From: Paraburkholderia aromaticivorans
GTDB taxonomy: Bacteria; Pseudomonadota; Gammaproteobacteria; Burkholderiales; Burkholderiaceae
Length of the DNA: 64,000 nt
NCBI RefSeq assembly: GCF_002278075.1
Contig: NZ_CP022989.1
Coordinates: forward strand, 3,782,001-3,846,000
Direction: 5' to 3'
Below, one piece after another: positions 49,067 to 58,184 of the stretch. The notes beneath the pieces are model-generated. The model saw nothing but the letters and a program-made list of their open reading frames with translations. It did no database searches and had not been told where the DNA came from. How positions within the stretch are numbered: the stretch's first letter is position 1; each line of letters begins with the position of its first letter. A program made the translations under genes and the position numbers.

Positions 49067-50116
49067 TCAATCCGCCAGATCCGGCCGTTCGATCAGCGCG
49101 CCCGGCCGCGGCTCGCTGGCCGCGGCGCCGCTCGCGCCGGTCTGCTTGTCGATCCAGTTGCGACGATCCTCGCGCGGTGTGACACCAAAGCGTTCACGGT
49201 ACGCATTCGAAAAGTGCGCCGCCGACGAAAACCCGCAAGCCAGACTGATCTGCACCACCGATTTGCTGGTGCGCTGCAATTGCGTGCGCGCTTTCGAAAG
49301 CCGCAGCCCTAGATAGTATTTGGACGGCATCGAGCCGAGGTACTGGCGAAAGAGGCGCTCCAACTGCCGCCGCGACACGCCGACCAGCGCCGCGATCTCG
49401 TCGGTGGTGAGCGGATCCTCGATATTCGCTTCCATCAGCAGCAACGCGTCGTTCAGACGCGGATGGCGCTCGCCCGGCGCGGTCACGAACGGAATCCGCT
49501 GACGCTCCTCGCCGGCGCGCAACGCGCCCACGCCGAGCGTGTCGGCAACGCGATCCGCGAGTTCGGGACCGTGTTCGCGGCCGATCATCGCCAGCATGAA
49601 GTCGACGCTCGCCTGGCCGCCCGCGCAGGTGGCGCGATCGCGGTCGATTTCGAAGATCTGTTGCGTGACGATGGAGCGCTCGAACTGCTCCGAGAACTGC
49701 TGATAGGTTTCCCAGTTGACGCTCACACGATAGCCGGACAACTGCCCCGCCATGGCGAGCCACCACACGCCGTGGTGAATGCCGGTGACGAGCGGCGTGC
49801 GCTGGCCGACGCGCGAGAGGCTCGCGAGAAAGAGCCGATAGTCGGCGAACTGCTGGAACCGCTCGCTCACGATGATCAGCCAGTCGCACGAAATCGCGTC
49901 GCCGAAGGCGGCGTCGGCCGGCCATTGCGCGCCGCCCGAAAGCGGCACGGCGCGGCCGTCCCATGAGCACACCTGCACGCGGTACAGCGCACGGCCGTCG
50001 ATTTCGTTGGCGAGATTGAGCGCGTCGACAATCGGCCCGACGCCCGACATCGATACGGGCGGCAAGGCGACGATGGCGACCTGGGTGGTGCGAGCCGGGC
50101 TGGAGGTGCGGGCCAT
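49067..50116 (-). CDS. argR: AraC-family regulator with GATase-like sensor (ArgR type)
   Basis: This encodes 349 residues from the ATG at 50116 (a TTG five codons upstream is rejected). The N-terminal DJ-1/GATase1-like domain is at about 12-200. The C-terminal AraC DNA-binding domain (about 230-325) has two helix-turn-helices, TTDEIAALVGVSRRQLERLF and SVVQISLACGFSSAAHFSNA. This architecture and position between aotP and astC match Pseudomonas ArgR, which activates arginine uptake and AST catabolism in response to arginine. It is unrelated to the enterobacterial ArgR repressor. Direct homology plus context make the assignment strong. Confidence 0.88.
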   Translation of the reverse strand: MARTSSPARTTQVAIVALPPVSMSGVGPIVDALNLANEIDGRALYRVQVCSWDGRAVPLSGGAQWPADAAFGDAISCDWLIIVSERFQQFADYRLFLASLSRVGQRTPLVTGIHHGVWWLAMAGQLSGYRVSVNWETYQQFSEQFERSIVTQQIFEIDRDRATCAGGQASVDFMLAMIGREHGPELADRVADTLGVGALRAGEERQRIPFVTAPGERHPRLNDALLLMEANIEDPLTTDEIAALVGVSRRQLERLFRQYLGSMPSKYYLGLRLSKARTQLQRTSKSVVQISLACGFSSAAHFSNAYRERFGVTPREDRRNWIDKQTGASGAAASEPRPGALIERPDLAD

Positions 50117-50153
50117 CGCTGACGGGATCAAACGCTGCGGCGCGAGCCGTGCA

Positions 50154-50981
50154 TTACTTCAGGCTGCCGGAGAGGAACTGCTTAAGGCGCTCGCTGCGCG
50201 GCGAGGTCAGGACTTCCGCGGGCAGGCCTTCTTCTTCGGTGCGGCCTTGATGCAGGAACATCACATGGTTCGACACGTTGCGCGCGAAACCCATTTCGTG
50301 GGTGACCACGATCATCGTGCGGCCTTCTTCGGCGAGCTTCTGCATGACCTTCAGCACTTCGCCGACCAGTTCGGGGTCGAGCGCGGACGTCGGCTCGTCG
50401 AACAGCATCACGTCCGGGTTCATGGCGAGCGCGCGGGCAATCGCCACCCGTTGCTGCTGACCACCCGACAGATGCGACGGATATTGCTTTTCGAGGCGCG
50501 GCGCGAGACCGACCTTCTCGAGATACTCGCGCGCACGCTCTTCCGCCTCGCGACGCGGCAGGCCGAGCACGTGAATCGGCGCTTCGACGATGTTCTCGAT
50601 CACATTCATGTGCGCCCACAGGTTGAAGTGCTGGAACACCATGGCGAGCTTCGTGCGAATGCGCTGCAGCTGCTTGTGATCGGCGACTTCGAGATTGCCG
50701 GCACGGTCGGTTTTCGTCTTCACCGCTTCGCCGTCCACGACGATCTGCCCGGCGTTGGGGCGCTCGAGAAAATTGATGCAGCGCAGGAAGGTGCTCTTGC
50801 CCGACCCGCTCGCACCGATGATGCTGATCACGTCGCCCTTGTTCGCGTTGAGCGACACGCCCTTGAGCACTTCGTTGTCGCCGTAGCGCTTGTGAATGTC
50901 CTGTACGGCGAGCTTGCAAGCTTCGGTTTGAGTCGTGTGGAGCAAGATGCTCTCCCTTTGAAAATACGGATCAATCTTCAT
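50154..50981 (-). CDS. aotP: basic amino-acid ABC transporter ATPase
   Basis: This encodes 275 residues. ABC ATPase with Walker [11 protein letters not shown]-loop VFQHFNLW, signature LSGGQQQR, Walker [15 protein letters not shown] and switch His in VVTHEMG. It is the HisP/AotP type. The first ~20 residues may be an over-long start; the domain begins near [13 protein letters not shown]. It energises the AotQ-AotM permease at the cytosolic face. It lies 45 bases downstream of aotM and 37 upstream of argR. Confidence 0.92.
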   Translation of the reverse strand: MKIDPYFQRESILLHTTQTEACKLAVQDIHKRYGDNEVLKGVSLNANKGDVISIIGASGSGKSTFLRCINFLERPNAGQIVVDGEAVKTKTDRAGNLEVADHKQLQRIRTKLAMVFQHFNLWAHMNVIENIVEAPIHVLGLPRREAEERAREYLEKVGLAPRLEKQYPSHLSGGQQQRVAIARALAMNPDVMLFDEPTSALDPELVGEVLKVMQKLAEEGRTMIVVTHEMGFARNVSNHVMFLHQGRTEEEGLPAEVLTSPRSERLKQFLSGSLK

Positions 50982-51026
50982 GACGGCGCCGCGTTGCCGC
51001 GCCGCTCGCTGCCAACACGGCGCGTT

Positions 51027-51740
51027 TCAATGCGTACGCACCGCGAGATATCCCAGCCAATGACGCTCGGCGCGGCGGAACAACGCCACCAGCACGAACG
51101 ACACCACCAGATAAATCAGCGCCGCGAGGCCGAACGAGTCGAACGACCGGTAAGTGGCCGAGTTCGCGTCGCGCGCCACCTTCAGGATGTCCGGCACCGT
51201 GGCCGTGAAGGCGACCGTGGTGGCGTGCAGCATCAGGATCACTTCGTTACTGTACAACGGCAAGGCGCGGCGCAGCGCGGACGGTATCACAATGCGGCGG
51301 TACATCGTGAACCAGCTCATGCCGTAGGCGCGCGCCGCTTCCACCTCGCCGTGCGAGGTGGAACGGATCGCGCCGGCGAAAATTTCCGTGGTGTACGCGC
51401 AAGTGTTCAGTGCGAAGGCGAGAATCGCGCAGTGAAAACCGCTGCGGAAAAACGCGTCCAGTAGCTGATGCGAGCGCACGAATTCGAGGCTGTACATGCC
51501 GGTATAGATCAGCAGCAGTTGCACGTACAGCGGTGTGCCGCGAAACACATAAGTGTAAAGACGCACCGGCGTGGAGAGCCAGCGCTTCTTCGAGACGCGC
51601 GCCACCGCCAGCGGAATCGCCGCGCAAAAGCCGATTCCGACCGACGCCACCAGCAGCCACAGCGTGACCGCGAGGCCCGACACGCGCTGGCCGTCCCAGT
51701 AGAGAAACGCACGCCAGAATTGATTGAGAATGTCGATCAT
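51027..51740 (-). CDS. aotM: basic amino-acid ABC transporter permease (HisM/AotM type)
   Basis: This encodes 237 residues with about five membrane segments. The EAA coupling loop is STSHGEVEAARAYGMSWFTM. The family signature YTYVFRGTPLYVQLLLIYTG places it in the polar amino-acid permease group. It pairs with AotQ, whose stop codon lies four bases upstream. It imports arginine/ornithine or related basic amino acids. Confidence 0.92.
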   Translation of the reverse strand: MIDILNQFWRAFLYWDGQRVSGLAVTLWLLVASVGIGFCAAIPLAVARVSKKRWLSTPVRLYTYVFRGTPLYVQLLLIYTGMYSLEFVRSHQLLDAFFRSGFHCAILAFALNTCAYTTEIFAGAIRSTSHGEVEAARAYGMSWFTMYRRIVIPSALRRALPLYSNEVILMLHATTVAFTATVPDILKVARDANSATYRSFDSFGLAALIYLVVSFVLVALFRRAERHWLGYLAVRTH

Positions 51741-51744
51741 GGTC

Positions 51745-52446
51745 TTAGAGCTCCGCGTGCCGCACGCCGATCGAATAGCGCTTTTCCAGCCAGATCAGCA
51801 CGAGATTCGACGCGGTGGTGATCGCCAGATAGATGAGCGCGGCGATCAGGATGAAGAAAAACATGTTGAAGGTGCTTTTGCCGGCGTCCTGCGCGGCTTT
51901 GACCACGTCGGCGAGACCGATGATCGACACCAGCGCGGTGGCCTTCACCAGCACCTGCCAGTTGTTGCCGATGCCGGGCAGCGCGAAACGCATCATCTGC
52001 GGGAACAGGATGCGCGTGAACACCCGCACGCCGCTCATGCCGTACGCGCTGCCCGCTTCGAGCTGGCCGCGCGGCACGGCCAGAAAGGCGCCGCGAAAGG
52101 TCTCGGTGAAGTACGCGCCGTAGATGAAGCCGAGCGTGAGCACGCCGGCCACGAACGGATCGATATCGAACTGCGGGAGATTGAGCGCGTCGGTGAGGTT
52201 GTTGACCGCGATCTGGATGCTGTAGAACAGCAGCAGCATCAGCACGAGGTCGGGCACCGAGCGGATCAGCGTCGTATAGCCGGTCGCGATTGCCCGCAGC
52301 GGGCGGTTGAACGAGAGTTTCGCCGCCGCGCCCGCGAGGCCGAGCAGCACCGCCGCCGCCAGCGACAGGACGGACAGCTCGATCGTCTGGATCGTGCCGG
52401 CCAGCAACACCGGGCCAAAGCCGTATAGGAACACGCGTGTCTCCAT
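51745..52446 (-). CDS. aotQ: basic amino-acid ABC transporter permease (HisQ/AotQ type)
   Basis: This encodes 233 residues from ATG 52446 (METRVFLYGFGPVLLAGTIQ). Five membrane segments and the EAA loop VPRGQLEAGSAYGMSGVRVF are present. The longer upstream frame is Arg/Pro-rich and rejected. It is the promoter-proximal gene of the minus-strand arginine cluster. Its promoter should lie in the 276-base gap at 52447-52722, where an AT-rich block (AAATTAAATTCTC, near 52529) stands out. Confidence 0.92.
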   Translation of the reverse strand: METRVFLYGFGPVLLAGTIQTIELSVLSLAAAVLLGLAGAAAKLSFNRPLRAIATGYTTLIRSVPDLVLMLLLFYSIQIAVNNLTDALNLPQFDIDPFVAGVLTLGFIYGAYFTETFRGAFLAVPRGQLEAGSAYGMSGVRVFTRILFPQMMRFALPGIGNNWQVLVKATALVSIIGLADVVKAAQDAGKSTFNMFFFILIAALIYLAITTASNLVLIWLEKRYSIGVRHAEL

Positions 52447-52722
52447 CCAGGTGGTTTGAGGATGTCTCGGACGGTGTCGGCTCGTGCCCGCCCCACTCGT
52501 CCGGCATGGCGCGGAGTCTCGCAAGCGAAAATTAAATTCTCAAAGGCGCGCGGCAGTTTTGCTGCAATGCAACAAGACTCGCTTTTATGCGGTGCGCGGC
52601 CGGCAGGGCTTGGTTTGGCGGGGCGTTGGAATTTGTAAGGCAGGGCGTGCGCGGCGAGCGCCGCCGCGATTTAGCAAGTTTCGGGTCGCTTTTTCGATAG
52701 ACGGCGGGCGCTTGCGGCCACG

Positions 52723-53676
52723 CTAATCAATGCCCAGCCGCGCGCGAATCGCCGGCAGCATGTGTTCCACCGCCGCGCGCCCTTCCTCGATGGCGGGCGC
52801 CGCGCGGTGAAAGTCGAAAATGCCCATGCCTCCCAGCCGCGGCTGGATCAGAATGTCCGCCGGTTCGCCCGCGAGGCGGCTGCGCGTGATCCGCACCTGC
52901 ATGATGTCGATACTTTGCGCGATCGAACTCAGCATGGACGGCACGCGCGCGCTCGGCGCGGGCGGCACGCGCACGTCGTCGGTGACGCGCGCGTCGGCGG
53001 GCGCGAGCCAGCGTGGCCACGGTTTGCCGTTGCGGCGCAGCGCGACCGCCTGCGGCTCCGCCGGGTCGATGGCCGGCGTATCGACCACCGCGCCGCCGAA
53101 ATCGCGGCCATTCAGAATGTCGTTGTTCAGATCGACGGCGATCACGCAGTCCGCGCGCATGCCGCGCGCCACTGAAACCGGCACCGGGTTGCTCAAGCCG
53201 CCGTCCACCAGCCAGACGCCGTTGTGCCACACCGGCGTGAAAATGCCGGGAATCGCAATCGAGGCGCGCACCGCCTCGACCACGCTGCCGTCCTGCAGCC
53301 AGCTTTCACGGCCCGAATCGAGTTCGGTGGCGACCGCCGCGAACGGCATGTTCAATTGCGCGATCGACCGGCCGTTGAACTTGTCGGCGAACAACTGGAT
53401 CACCTTGCGCCCGCCGAGCAGTCCGCCCGAGAGGCGCAGATCGAGCAGGCGCACCACCGTCTGCCACGTGAGCCGCGAGACCCACTCTTCGAGCCAGTCC
53501 AGGTCGCCGTTCGCGTACACCGCGCCCACCAGTGCGCCGATCGACGTGCCGCAGACCACGTCGGGTCTGATGCCCGCATCCTGCAGCGCGCGAATCGCGC
53601 CGATATGCGCCCAGCCGCGCGCGGCGCCGCCCCCCAACACCAGCCCGATCCGGCTGTATCGACGTCGACGTATCAT
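52723..53676 (-). CDS. patatin-like phospholipase (RssA type)
   Basis: This encodes 317 residues. The oxyanion loop is GLVLGGGAARGWAHIG, the nucleophile Ser lies in CGTSIGALVGA (GxSxG), and the catalytic Asp in VDGGLSNPVP. Patatins are Ser-Asp dyad lipid acyl hydrolases. There is no signal peptide, so it is cytosolic or membrane-associated. The closest architecture is RssA/YchK. The C-terminus (about 240-317) is a helical region typical of the group. It lies about 280 bases upstream of aotQ on the same strand and is probably a separate transcript. Confidence 0.9.
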   Translation of the reverse strand: MIRRRRYSRIGLVLGGGAARGWAHIGAIRALQDAGIRPDVVCGTSIGALVGAVYANGDLDWLEEWVSRLTWQTVVRLLDLRLSGGLLGGRKVIQLFADKFNGRSIAQLNMPFAAVATELDSGRESWLQDGSVVEAVRASIAIPGIFTPVWHNGVWLVDGGLSNPVPVSVARGMRADCVIAVDLNNDILNGRDFGGAVVDTPAIDPAEPQAVALRRNGKPWPRWLAPADARVTDDVRVPPAPSARVPSMLSSIAQSIDIMQVRITRSRLAGEPADILIQPRLGGMGIFDFHRAAPAIEEGRAAVEHMLPAIRARLGID

Positions 53677-53703
53677 CTTCTTCCCCGCTCTGACTTCTAT
53701 CTT

Positions 53704-54255
53704 CTATCGCCCACGGATCACGTCGGAACGCGATGTCGTGTACACCTTCTGGTACTGGTCGAAATGCACGTTGAAAATCCCTTCTTCGGTCACACCGCCC
53801 TCGCGCCACTTCCAGCTCCACACGGTCTCCGGTTTGAGGGGAAACACCGCGACCTGGCCGGGCTTGCCGAGCAGGCGGCGCACTTCGTCCTCGCTCATGC
53901 CGATGCGGATCTTCGCGAAGTTGGCCGCCGTCAGCACCTGGGTGATGGCCTGCAGTTTCCCGTCACGGTCGATGTCGACCATGTACGTATTCAAGCCTTG
54001 CGGACCGCGCGGATATTCGAAGCGTTTCGAACCGTCGGTGAACTTGCGCTCGGTTTCCGGCTTGCCCATCTGGTCGCGGATCTGCGCTTCGGTCGTGATG
54101 CCCGGCGTCAGGTCCTTGAGCAATAAAGCATCCGGCTTGACGGCATTGAAGAATTCCTTGAGTTTTTGCACGGCGCGGTCGCTCTGTTGGTCGTCGCAGC
54201 CGGTCAACGCAACACTCGCGGCCAGCATGGCGACAGTAAGCAGTTTCAGGCTCAC
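53704..54255 (-). CDS. BamE/SmpA-OmlA-like outer-membrane lipoprotein
   Basis: This encodes 183 residues from a GTG at 54255, with AGGAAA seven bases upstream; the longer frame is rejected because the lipoprotein signal begins here. The lipobox is ALTGC. The mature part carries two BamE-like repeats, LTPGITTEAQIRDQMGKPE and IRIGMSEDEVRRLLGKPG, each followed by beta-strands (VWSWKWREG). BamE belongs to the outer-membrane beta-barrel assembly machine; double-repeat versions are less studied. It is likely anchored in the outer membrane facing the periplasm. A palindrome lies 49 bases upstream. Confidence 0.82.
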   Translation of the reverse strand: MSLKLLTVAMLAASVALTGCDDQQSDRAVQKLKEFFNAVKPDALLLKDLTPGITTEAQIRDQMGKPETERKFTDGSKRFEYPRGPQGLNTYMVDIDRDGKLQAITQVLTAANFAKIRIGMSEDEVRRLLGKPGQVAVFPLKPETVWSWKWREGGVTEEGIFNVHFDQYQKVYTTSRSDVIRGR

Positions 54256-54303
54256 AGCGGATTTCCTGTACGGATGCAGACCGAGAAGGCCCGCATCCTG
54301 TTG

Positions 54304-54319
54304 TGTAGTGTCTACTACA
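54304..54319. promoter_or_regulatory. palindrome upstream of BamE-like gene
   Basis: TGTAGTGTCTACTACA has perfect 6-bp arms and a 4-base spacer, 49 bases before the GTG start. It is a candidate operator in the lipoprotein promoter; the binding protein is unknown. Confidence 0.45.
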
Positions 54320-54536
54320 GGATAACCGCGTAGAGGCAAAACCGCGAGCGGGCGCGGCACGGCGATGTGCGCCGGCGTACAGGGTAGCCGAGGTGGCGAA
54401 GGCCGAAGCGGAGGTGGAGGACTCAGTGGGCGTGGCCGCCCGCCGTGCAAGCAGCGTGGACGAAGTCGGCGCGAACCGGCCATGGCGGACGGCCACGCCG
54501 ACGACGCGCATGAAAAGCGGCCGCCACAAGCAAAAA

Positions 54537-54560
54537 GGCGACGCTGTGCAAAGCGTCGCC
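54537..54560 (-). terminator. rho-independent terminator (minus strand)
   Basis: GGCGACGCT and AGCGTCGCC form a perfect 9-bp stem with a 6-base loop. On the minus strand a run of five U follows (complement of 54532-54536). It ends transcripts coming from the binding-protein gene, 285 bases upstream, or from an RNA in between. Confidence 0.8.
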
Positions 54561-54844
54561 GGGTCGGTCGATACGGTCAACCGCAAAATGAACGCGGCCA
54601 TTGGGCCGCCTGACAACGAAGCACCGCGGACGACGCGCAGCGGTCTGGTTCCGGACGAAGCGGTGAGCAACCTTGGCTGCTCACCTCGCGCCATCGCCGC
54701 AATGGCAAACCGCTGCTTGACTGGTCGCCCTGGTCCCTCGATAAGCCTTCCAGGTGCAGCTAATCTAAACGCATTGGCAGATTTAGACGAGAGCGCGTTT
54801 ACACCGAATTGGCAGATGATTTGCTGAGGGTGGGCATGGCTTCG

Positions 54845-55831
54845 TCAAGGCAAAGGGAAGCTGCGATCGAAGCTCGGGCGCACGTCCAGATGCGCGCGGA
54901 TCACGTTGGCCGCTTCGTAAGTGTCCGCCGTGCGCTGCTGCGCCGCCACGACGCTGTCGTCGATCGCCACCGGATGCACCTGGCCGCGCTGATAGACGGT
55001 CTTCAGCACGTCGGTCGGCAAGCCCGTGACACGCGACTGCATCGCCGCGACTTCATCGGGATGCGAGAGCGCCCACCGCTGCCCGAACGCCACGCGCCGC
55101 AAAAAGTCGGCGAGTTGGGTGCGCTTGTCGGCGATCGCGCGTTCGGTCGCCACCTGATAGCTGAGACCCTCCGAGAGGCCGACGCCGTTGGCAATGATAC
55201 GGTCGTGATCTCGCGCTTCGCCGAGCGCGGTGTACGGGTCCCACACCGACCACGCGTCGACGCTGCCCGAGGCGAGCGCCGCTTTCGCATCGGCGGGGGC
55301 GAGGAACACGAAGGTCACGTCGGCGAGCGGCACGTTGGCCTTTTTCAATGCGGCGAGCGCGAGATAGTGGCCGATCGAGCCGCGCGTCGTGGCAATGCGC
55401 TTGCCCCTCAGACTCGCCGCGTCGTTCAGCGGCGACTGCGCGCCGACCACGATCGCCAGATCCAGCGGTGTCGAGCGTGTCGCCGCGACCGCTCTCACCC
55501 GGGCGCCGGCGGCGAGCGCGAACACGAGCGGCGCATCGCCTAGACCGCCGACGTCCACCGCGCCCGCATTCAATGCTTCGCCGAGCGGTTGCGCGGCGGG
55601 AAAGTTGAACCATTCGATCTTGTACGGCAGATCTTTCAACTGCCCCGACGCTTCGAGAATGCCGCGCGTTTGCAAGGACTGATCGCCGACCTTGAGCACG
55701 GGCACATCCGCCGCAACGGATGACGCGGCCCACAGCGACGCCGACACGGCCAGCGCGGCAATACCCGCCGGCATGGAGAACGTGCGCCGCACAATAGATC
55801 GGATTGCGAAAGGAACACGGGAAATCGTCAT
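54845..55831 (-). CDS. sulfonate/nitrate-type ABC transporter binding protein (SsuA-like)
   Basis: This encodes 328 residues from ATG 55831 (MTISRVPF). The signal region runs to about residue 41 (ASSVAAD). The mature protein is an SsuA/TauA-type binding protein: VLKVGDQSLQTRGILEASGQ, the ligand-domain stretch DVGGLGDAPLVFALAAGARV and ASGSVDAWSVWDPYTALGEA. It should bind an aliphatic sulfonate or sulfate ester in the periplasm. No permease or ATPase gene is adjacent. The neighbours are a LysR remnant and a rhodanese, so a sulfur-scavenging role is likely. Confidence 0.85.
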   Translation of the reverse strand: MTISRVPFAIRSIVRRTFSMPAGIAALAVSASLWAASSVAADVPVLKVGDQSLQTRGILEASGQLKDLPYKIEWFNFPAAQPLGEALNAGAVDVGGLGDAPLVFALAAGARVRAVAATRSTPLDLAIVVGAQSPLNDAASLRGKRIATTRGSIGHYLALAALKKANVPLADVTFVFLAPADAKAALASGSVDAWSVWDPYTALGEARDHDRIIANGVGLSEGLSYQVATERAIADKRTQLADFLRRVAFGQRWALSHPDEVAAMQSRVTGLPTDVLKTVYQRGQVHPVAIDDSVVAAQQRTADTYEAANVIRAHLDVRPSFDRSFPLP

Positions 55832-56017
55832 GGCAGCGCGCACGTCGTGATATCGGATGGATTTGCAACGACGATAAGGTAGGCATCTGTATAAGACAAA
55901 CGCATTATTCTGCTAAGCAAATATGCGGATTTTCTTCCACTGCAGGCGGTGAGGATGCGGCGCTACGGGTATGATCGAGCGCATTCTTTTGCATGCCCGA
56001 TCCTGTCACAGCTCATC

Positions 56018-56518
56018 ATGAAGATCGACGAGATCGACGCCTACGTCACCGTTATTCGCTGTCAGTCGCTGCAGCAGGCGGCGCGCTCGCTCGGCCGCGT
56101 CAAACTGGCGGTCGTCGCGCGCAAAGGCCTGCTGAAAAAGCGCGCGCATACGCTGACCGAATGCCAGTCGATCGGCTGGGTATTGAATCCGGACGGCTGC
56201 GGGTTTCGCGACGGTTTGCAGCGCGCGCTCACCGGCCTCGGGCTCGCCCTCAAGCTGAATCTGGAAACGCCCGGCACCGAATTGCAGTTGCAGCTCGTCG
56301 CCGATGGCAACGGTCTCGGCCTCGTGCCGCTACCGCTCCTGCGGGCGAGCGCTCGCGCGAATGCACTCGATATCGTCCCGATCAGCGACTTCAAGCCGTT
56401 CATCGATATCTGGCTCGTCCAGCCACGCGTGCTCGGCAAATTGCAACGACCCGTCGAACGCTTCGGCGCGGCCGTCGAGCGGCAGTTCAAGGAAACGCGC
56501 GCCCAGCGCGCGGCGTGA
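56018..56518 (+). pseudogene. LysR-family regulator with large internal in-frame deletion
   Basis: The 166 codons start as a normal LysR protein (MKIDEIDAYVTVIRCQSLQQ then AARSLG). At about residue 26 (base 56096) they jump to the distal effector domain (RVKLAVVARKGLLKKRAHTL). LysR proteins are about 300 residues, so about 130 codons are missing, including the recognition helix, linker helix and half of the ligand domain. The remaining C-terminal half (VADGNGLGLVPLPLLR) is intact. The product cannot bind DNA in the usual way. Position next to the SsuA-like and rhodanese genes suggests the ancestor controlled sulfur use. Confidence 0.8.
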
Positions 56519-56582
56519 ACCGCGCGCCGCCTTCGGCTGCTTCGGCTTCGACCCTACAGCCGTTTCGTTTCGAGCAAGCCGG

Positions 56583-58184
56583 TCAGATCACGCGAAACCC
56601 ATGCGTACCGTCGCGCCCTAGCTGCGCGACGAGACCGTACTCCCATTCCAGATACGCATTCATCGCTTCGCGCGCGTTATCCGTGCCCTCGTAAGGGCGG
56701 CGGTAACGATCGATCCGCGACGAAGCCATGCGCGTCTCGCCGCTCTCCAACGGCAAGCCGGCATCGATCCACGCCGCCGTGCCGCCGCTTAGCACCTGCA
56801 CCGGCTTGCCGGTGAGCGCCGCGACATCGGGTGCGGCGAAGCGTGCGAGCAGACTGCTGCCGCAGGTCACGACGTAACGTTGCGCGTCCGGCACCTTATG
56901 CAAGGCCTTCTCGAGTTCGCCACGAATCACGAACCACGCGCCGGGAATATGCCGCTTCACGTAATTCGCGCTGGTGGTGAAGTCGAGCACGGCCGTGCCC
57001 GGCGACTGCAGCAGTGTGACGAGTCCGGCCGCGGAGATTTCGTCGGCATCGGGCGGCGCGGGCGCATGGCGGGCGGCGGGCGCCGCGCCTTTTTCGCCGA
57101 AGTCGGCGGCCGTCAGACCGTCCACGACGTACACGTCGACATTCATCTGCGCGAGCCACGACGCGGTCATGTTGGCGCGCACGCCGTCGTTGTCGGCGAG
57201 GATCACGCGCGCGCCGCGCACCGGCGCGAACATGTCGGTCTCCTGCACGAGCTGGCCACCCGGCGCGCTACGAAAACCGGGCACGTGACCCGCTTCGTAC
57301 TCCTCCGGCGTGCGCACGTCGAAGCGATAGACCGTGCGCACGTTTTCGCCGGCCCAGCGGCGCGCTTCGTCGCGTGAGGTACGGCCCACTCTGGCGCGGT
57401 CCGCCACCGTGCGCGCGGAATCGGCCGCGGACAGACGCAGCTGGTCGTCCACCACCGCGCCGAAGCGGCGCGAACTGCCGTGCGCGAGCGCCTGCCCCGC
57501 CAGCGTCCAGCCGATCGTGCCATTGCGCAACGCCGCGACCGGATTCGGCACGCCCGCGTTGATCAGCGACTGCGCGCCGATAATGCTGCGCGTGCGCCCC
57601 GCGCAATTGACGATGATCCGCGTAGCCGGGTCCGGCGCGAGCTGGCGTGCGCGCAGAACCAGCTCGGCGCCCGGCACGCTGACGCTGCCGGGAATATTCA
57701 TGGTGTGGTATTCGTCGAAGCGGCGCGCGTCGAGCACCACCACGTCGGCTTCATGATCGAGCAGCGCCTGCACTTGCGGCGCGGTGAGCGACGGCGTATG
57801 GCGCTCGCATTCCACCAGTTCGCCGAACGCCTTGCTCGGCACGTTGACGTCCTGGAACAACTCGCCGCCGGCTTCGCGCCAGCCTTGCAAACCGCCTTCG
57901 AGCAGGGCGACGTCGCTATAGCCCAGCTCGCTCAAACGTCGCGCGGCGCGTTCGGCGAGCCCCTCGCCGGCGTCGAACACCACAATCGGCACCGCCTGGC
58001 GCGGCAAGCGCACCGGCGCGTCGAGTTCGAGCCGCGACAGCGGCAGATTGGCCGCGAACAGCGGATGACTGCGGGCGTGCGGATCTTCCTCGCGCACGTC
58101 CACGAGCGCGATTTCCTCGTGCTCGAGCAGTGCGTAGCGCACGTCTTCGAATGATCGGGTACGAAATGCCTGAACGAAACTCAT
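56583..58184 (-). CDS. four-domain rhodanese-type sulfurtransferase
   Basis: This encodes 533 residues with four tandem rhodanese-like domains at about 5-110, 128-235, 258-370 and 378-485. Domain 2 keeps a canonical active loop with Cys194 (NCAGRTRS), and domain 4 has Cys in VVTCGSSLLA. Domains 1 and 3 have Asp/Ala at that position (FDAGEG, LADNDG) and are inactive. The C-terminal tail YEGTDNAREAMNAYLEWEYG is shared by this multi-rhodanese group. It probably moves sulfane sulfur in the cytosol. It is convergent with the LysR remnant and belongs to the sulfur gene group with the SsuA-like protein. Confidence 0.9.
   Translation of the reverse strand: MSFVQAFRTRSFEDVRYALLEHEEIALVDVREEDPHARSHPLFAANLPLSRLELDAPVRLPRQAVPIVVFDAGEGLAERAARRLSELGYSDVALLEGGLQGWREAGGELFQDVNVPSKAFGELVECERHTPSLTAPQVQALLDHEADVVVLDARRFDEYHTMNIPGSVSVPGAELVLRARQLAPDPATRIIVNCAGRTRSIIGAQSLINAGVPNPVAALRNGTIGWTLAGQALAHGSSRRFGAVVDDQLRLSAADSARTVADRARVGRTSRDEARRWAGENVRTVYRFDVRTPEEYEAGHVPGFRSAPGGQLVQETDMFAPVRGARVILADNDGVRANMTASWLAQMNVDVYVVDGLTAADFGEKGAAPAARHAPAPPDADEISAAGLVTLLQSPGTAVLDFTTSANYVKRHIPGAWFVIRGELEKALHKVPDAQRYVVTCGSSLLARFAAPDVAALTGKPVQVLSGGTAAWIDAGLPLESGETRMASSRIDRYRRPYEGTDNAREAMNAYLEWEYGLVAQLGRDGTHGFRVI

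Larger units (their letters stand above)
54256..54844. other. intergenic region with terminator, palindromes and a hairpin
   Basis: This 589-base gap has no convincing gene. Contents: a palindrome TGTAGTGTCTACTACA (54304-54319); a minus-strand terminator (54537-54560); a hairpin GGTGAGCA/TGCTCACC (54662-54685); a direct repeat ATTGGCAGAT at 54773 and 54808; and an inverted TCTAAA/TTTAGA pair (54764-54787). Frames read here are Arg/Ala-rich shadows. It may include a long 3' untranslated region of the binding-protein gene or a separate small RNA. Confidence 0.45.

Noticed and set aside
54662..54690. AGCAGCCAAGG on the minus strand, matching a conserved segment of bacterial 4.5S/SRP RNA
   Set aside because: The required GGAAGG partner loop and the long SRP stem are absent; the match lies in a simple hairpin and is probably chance.
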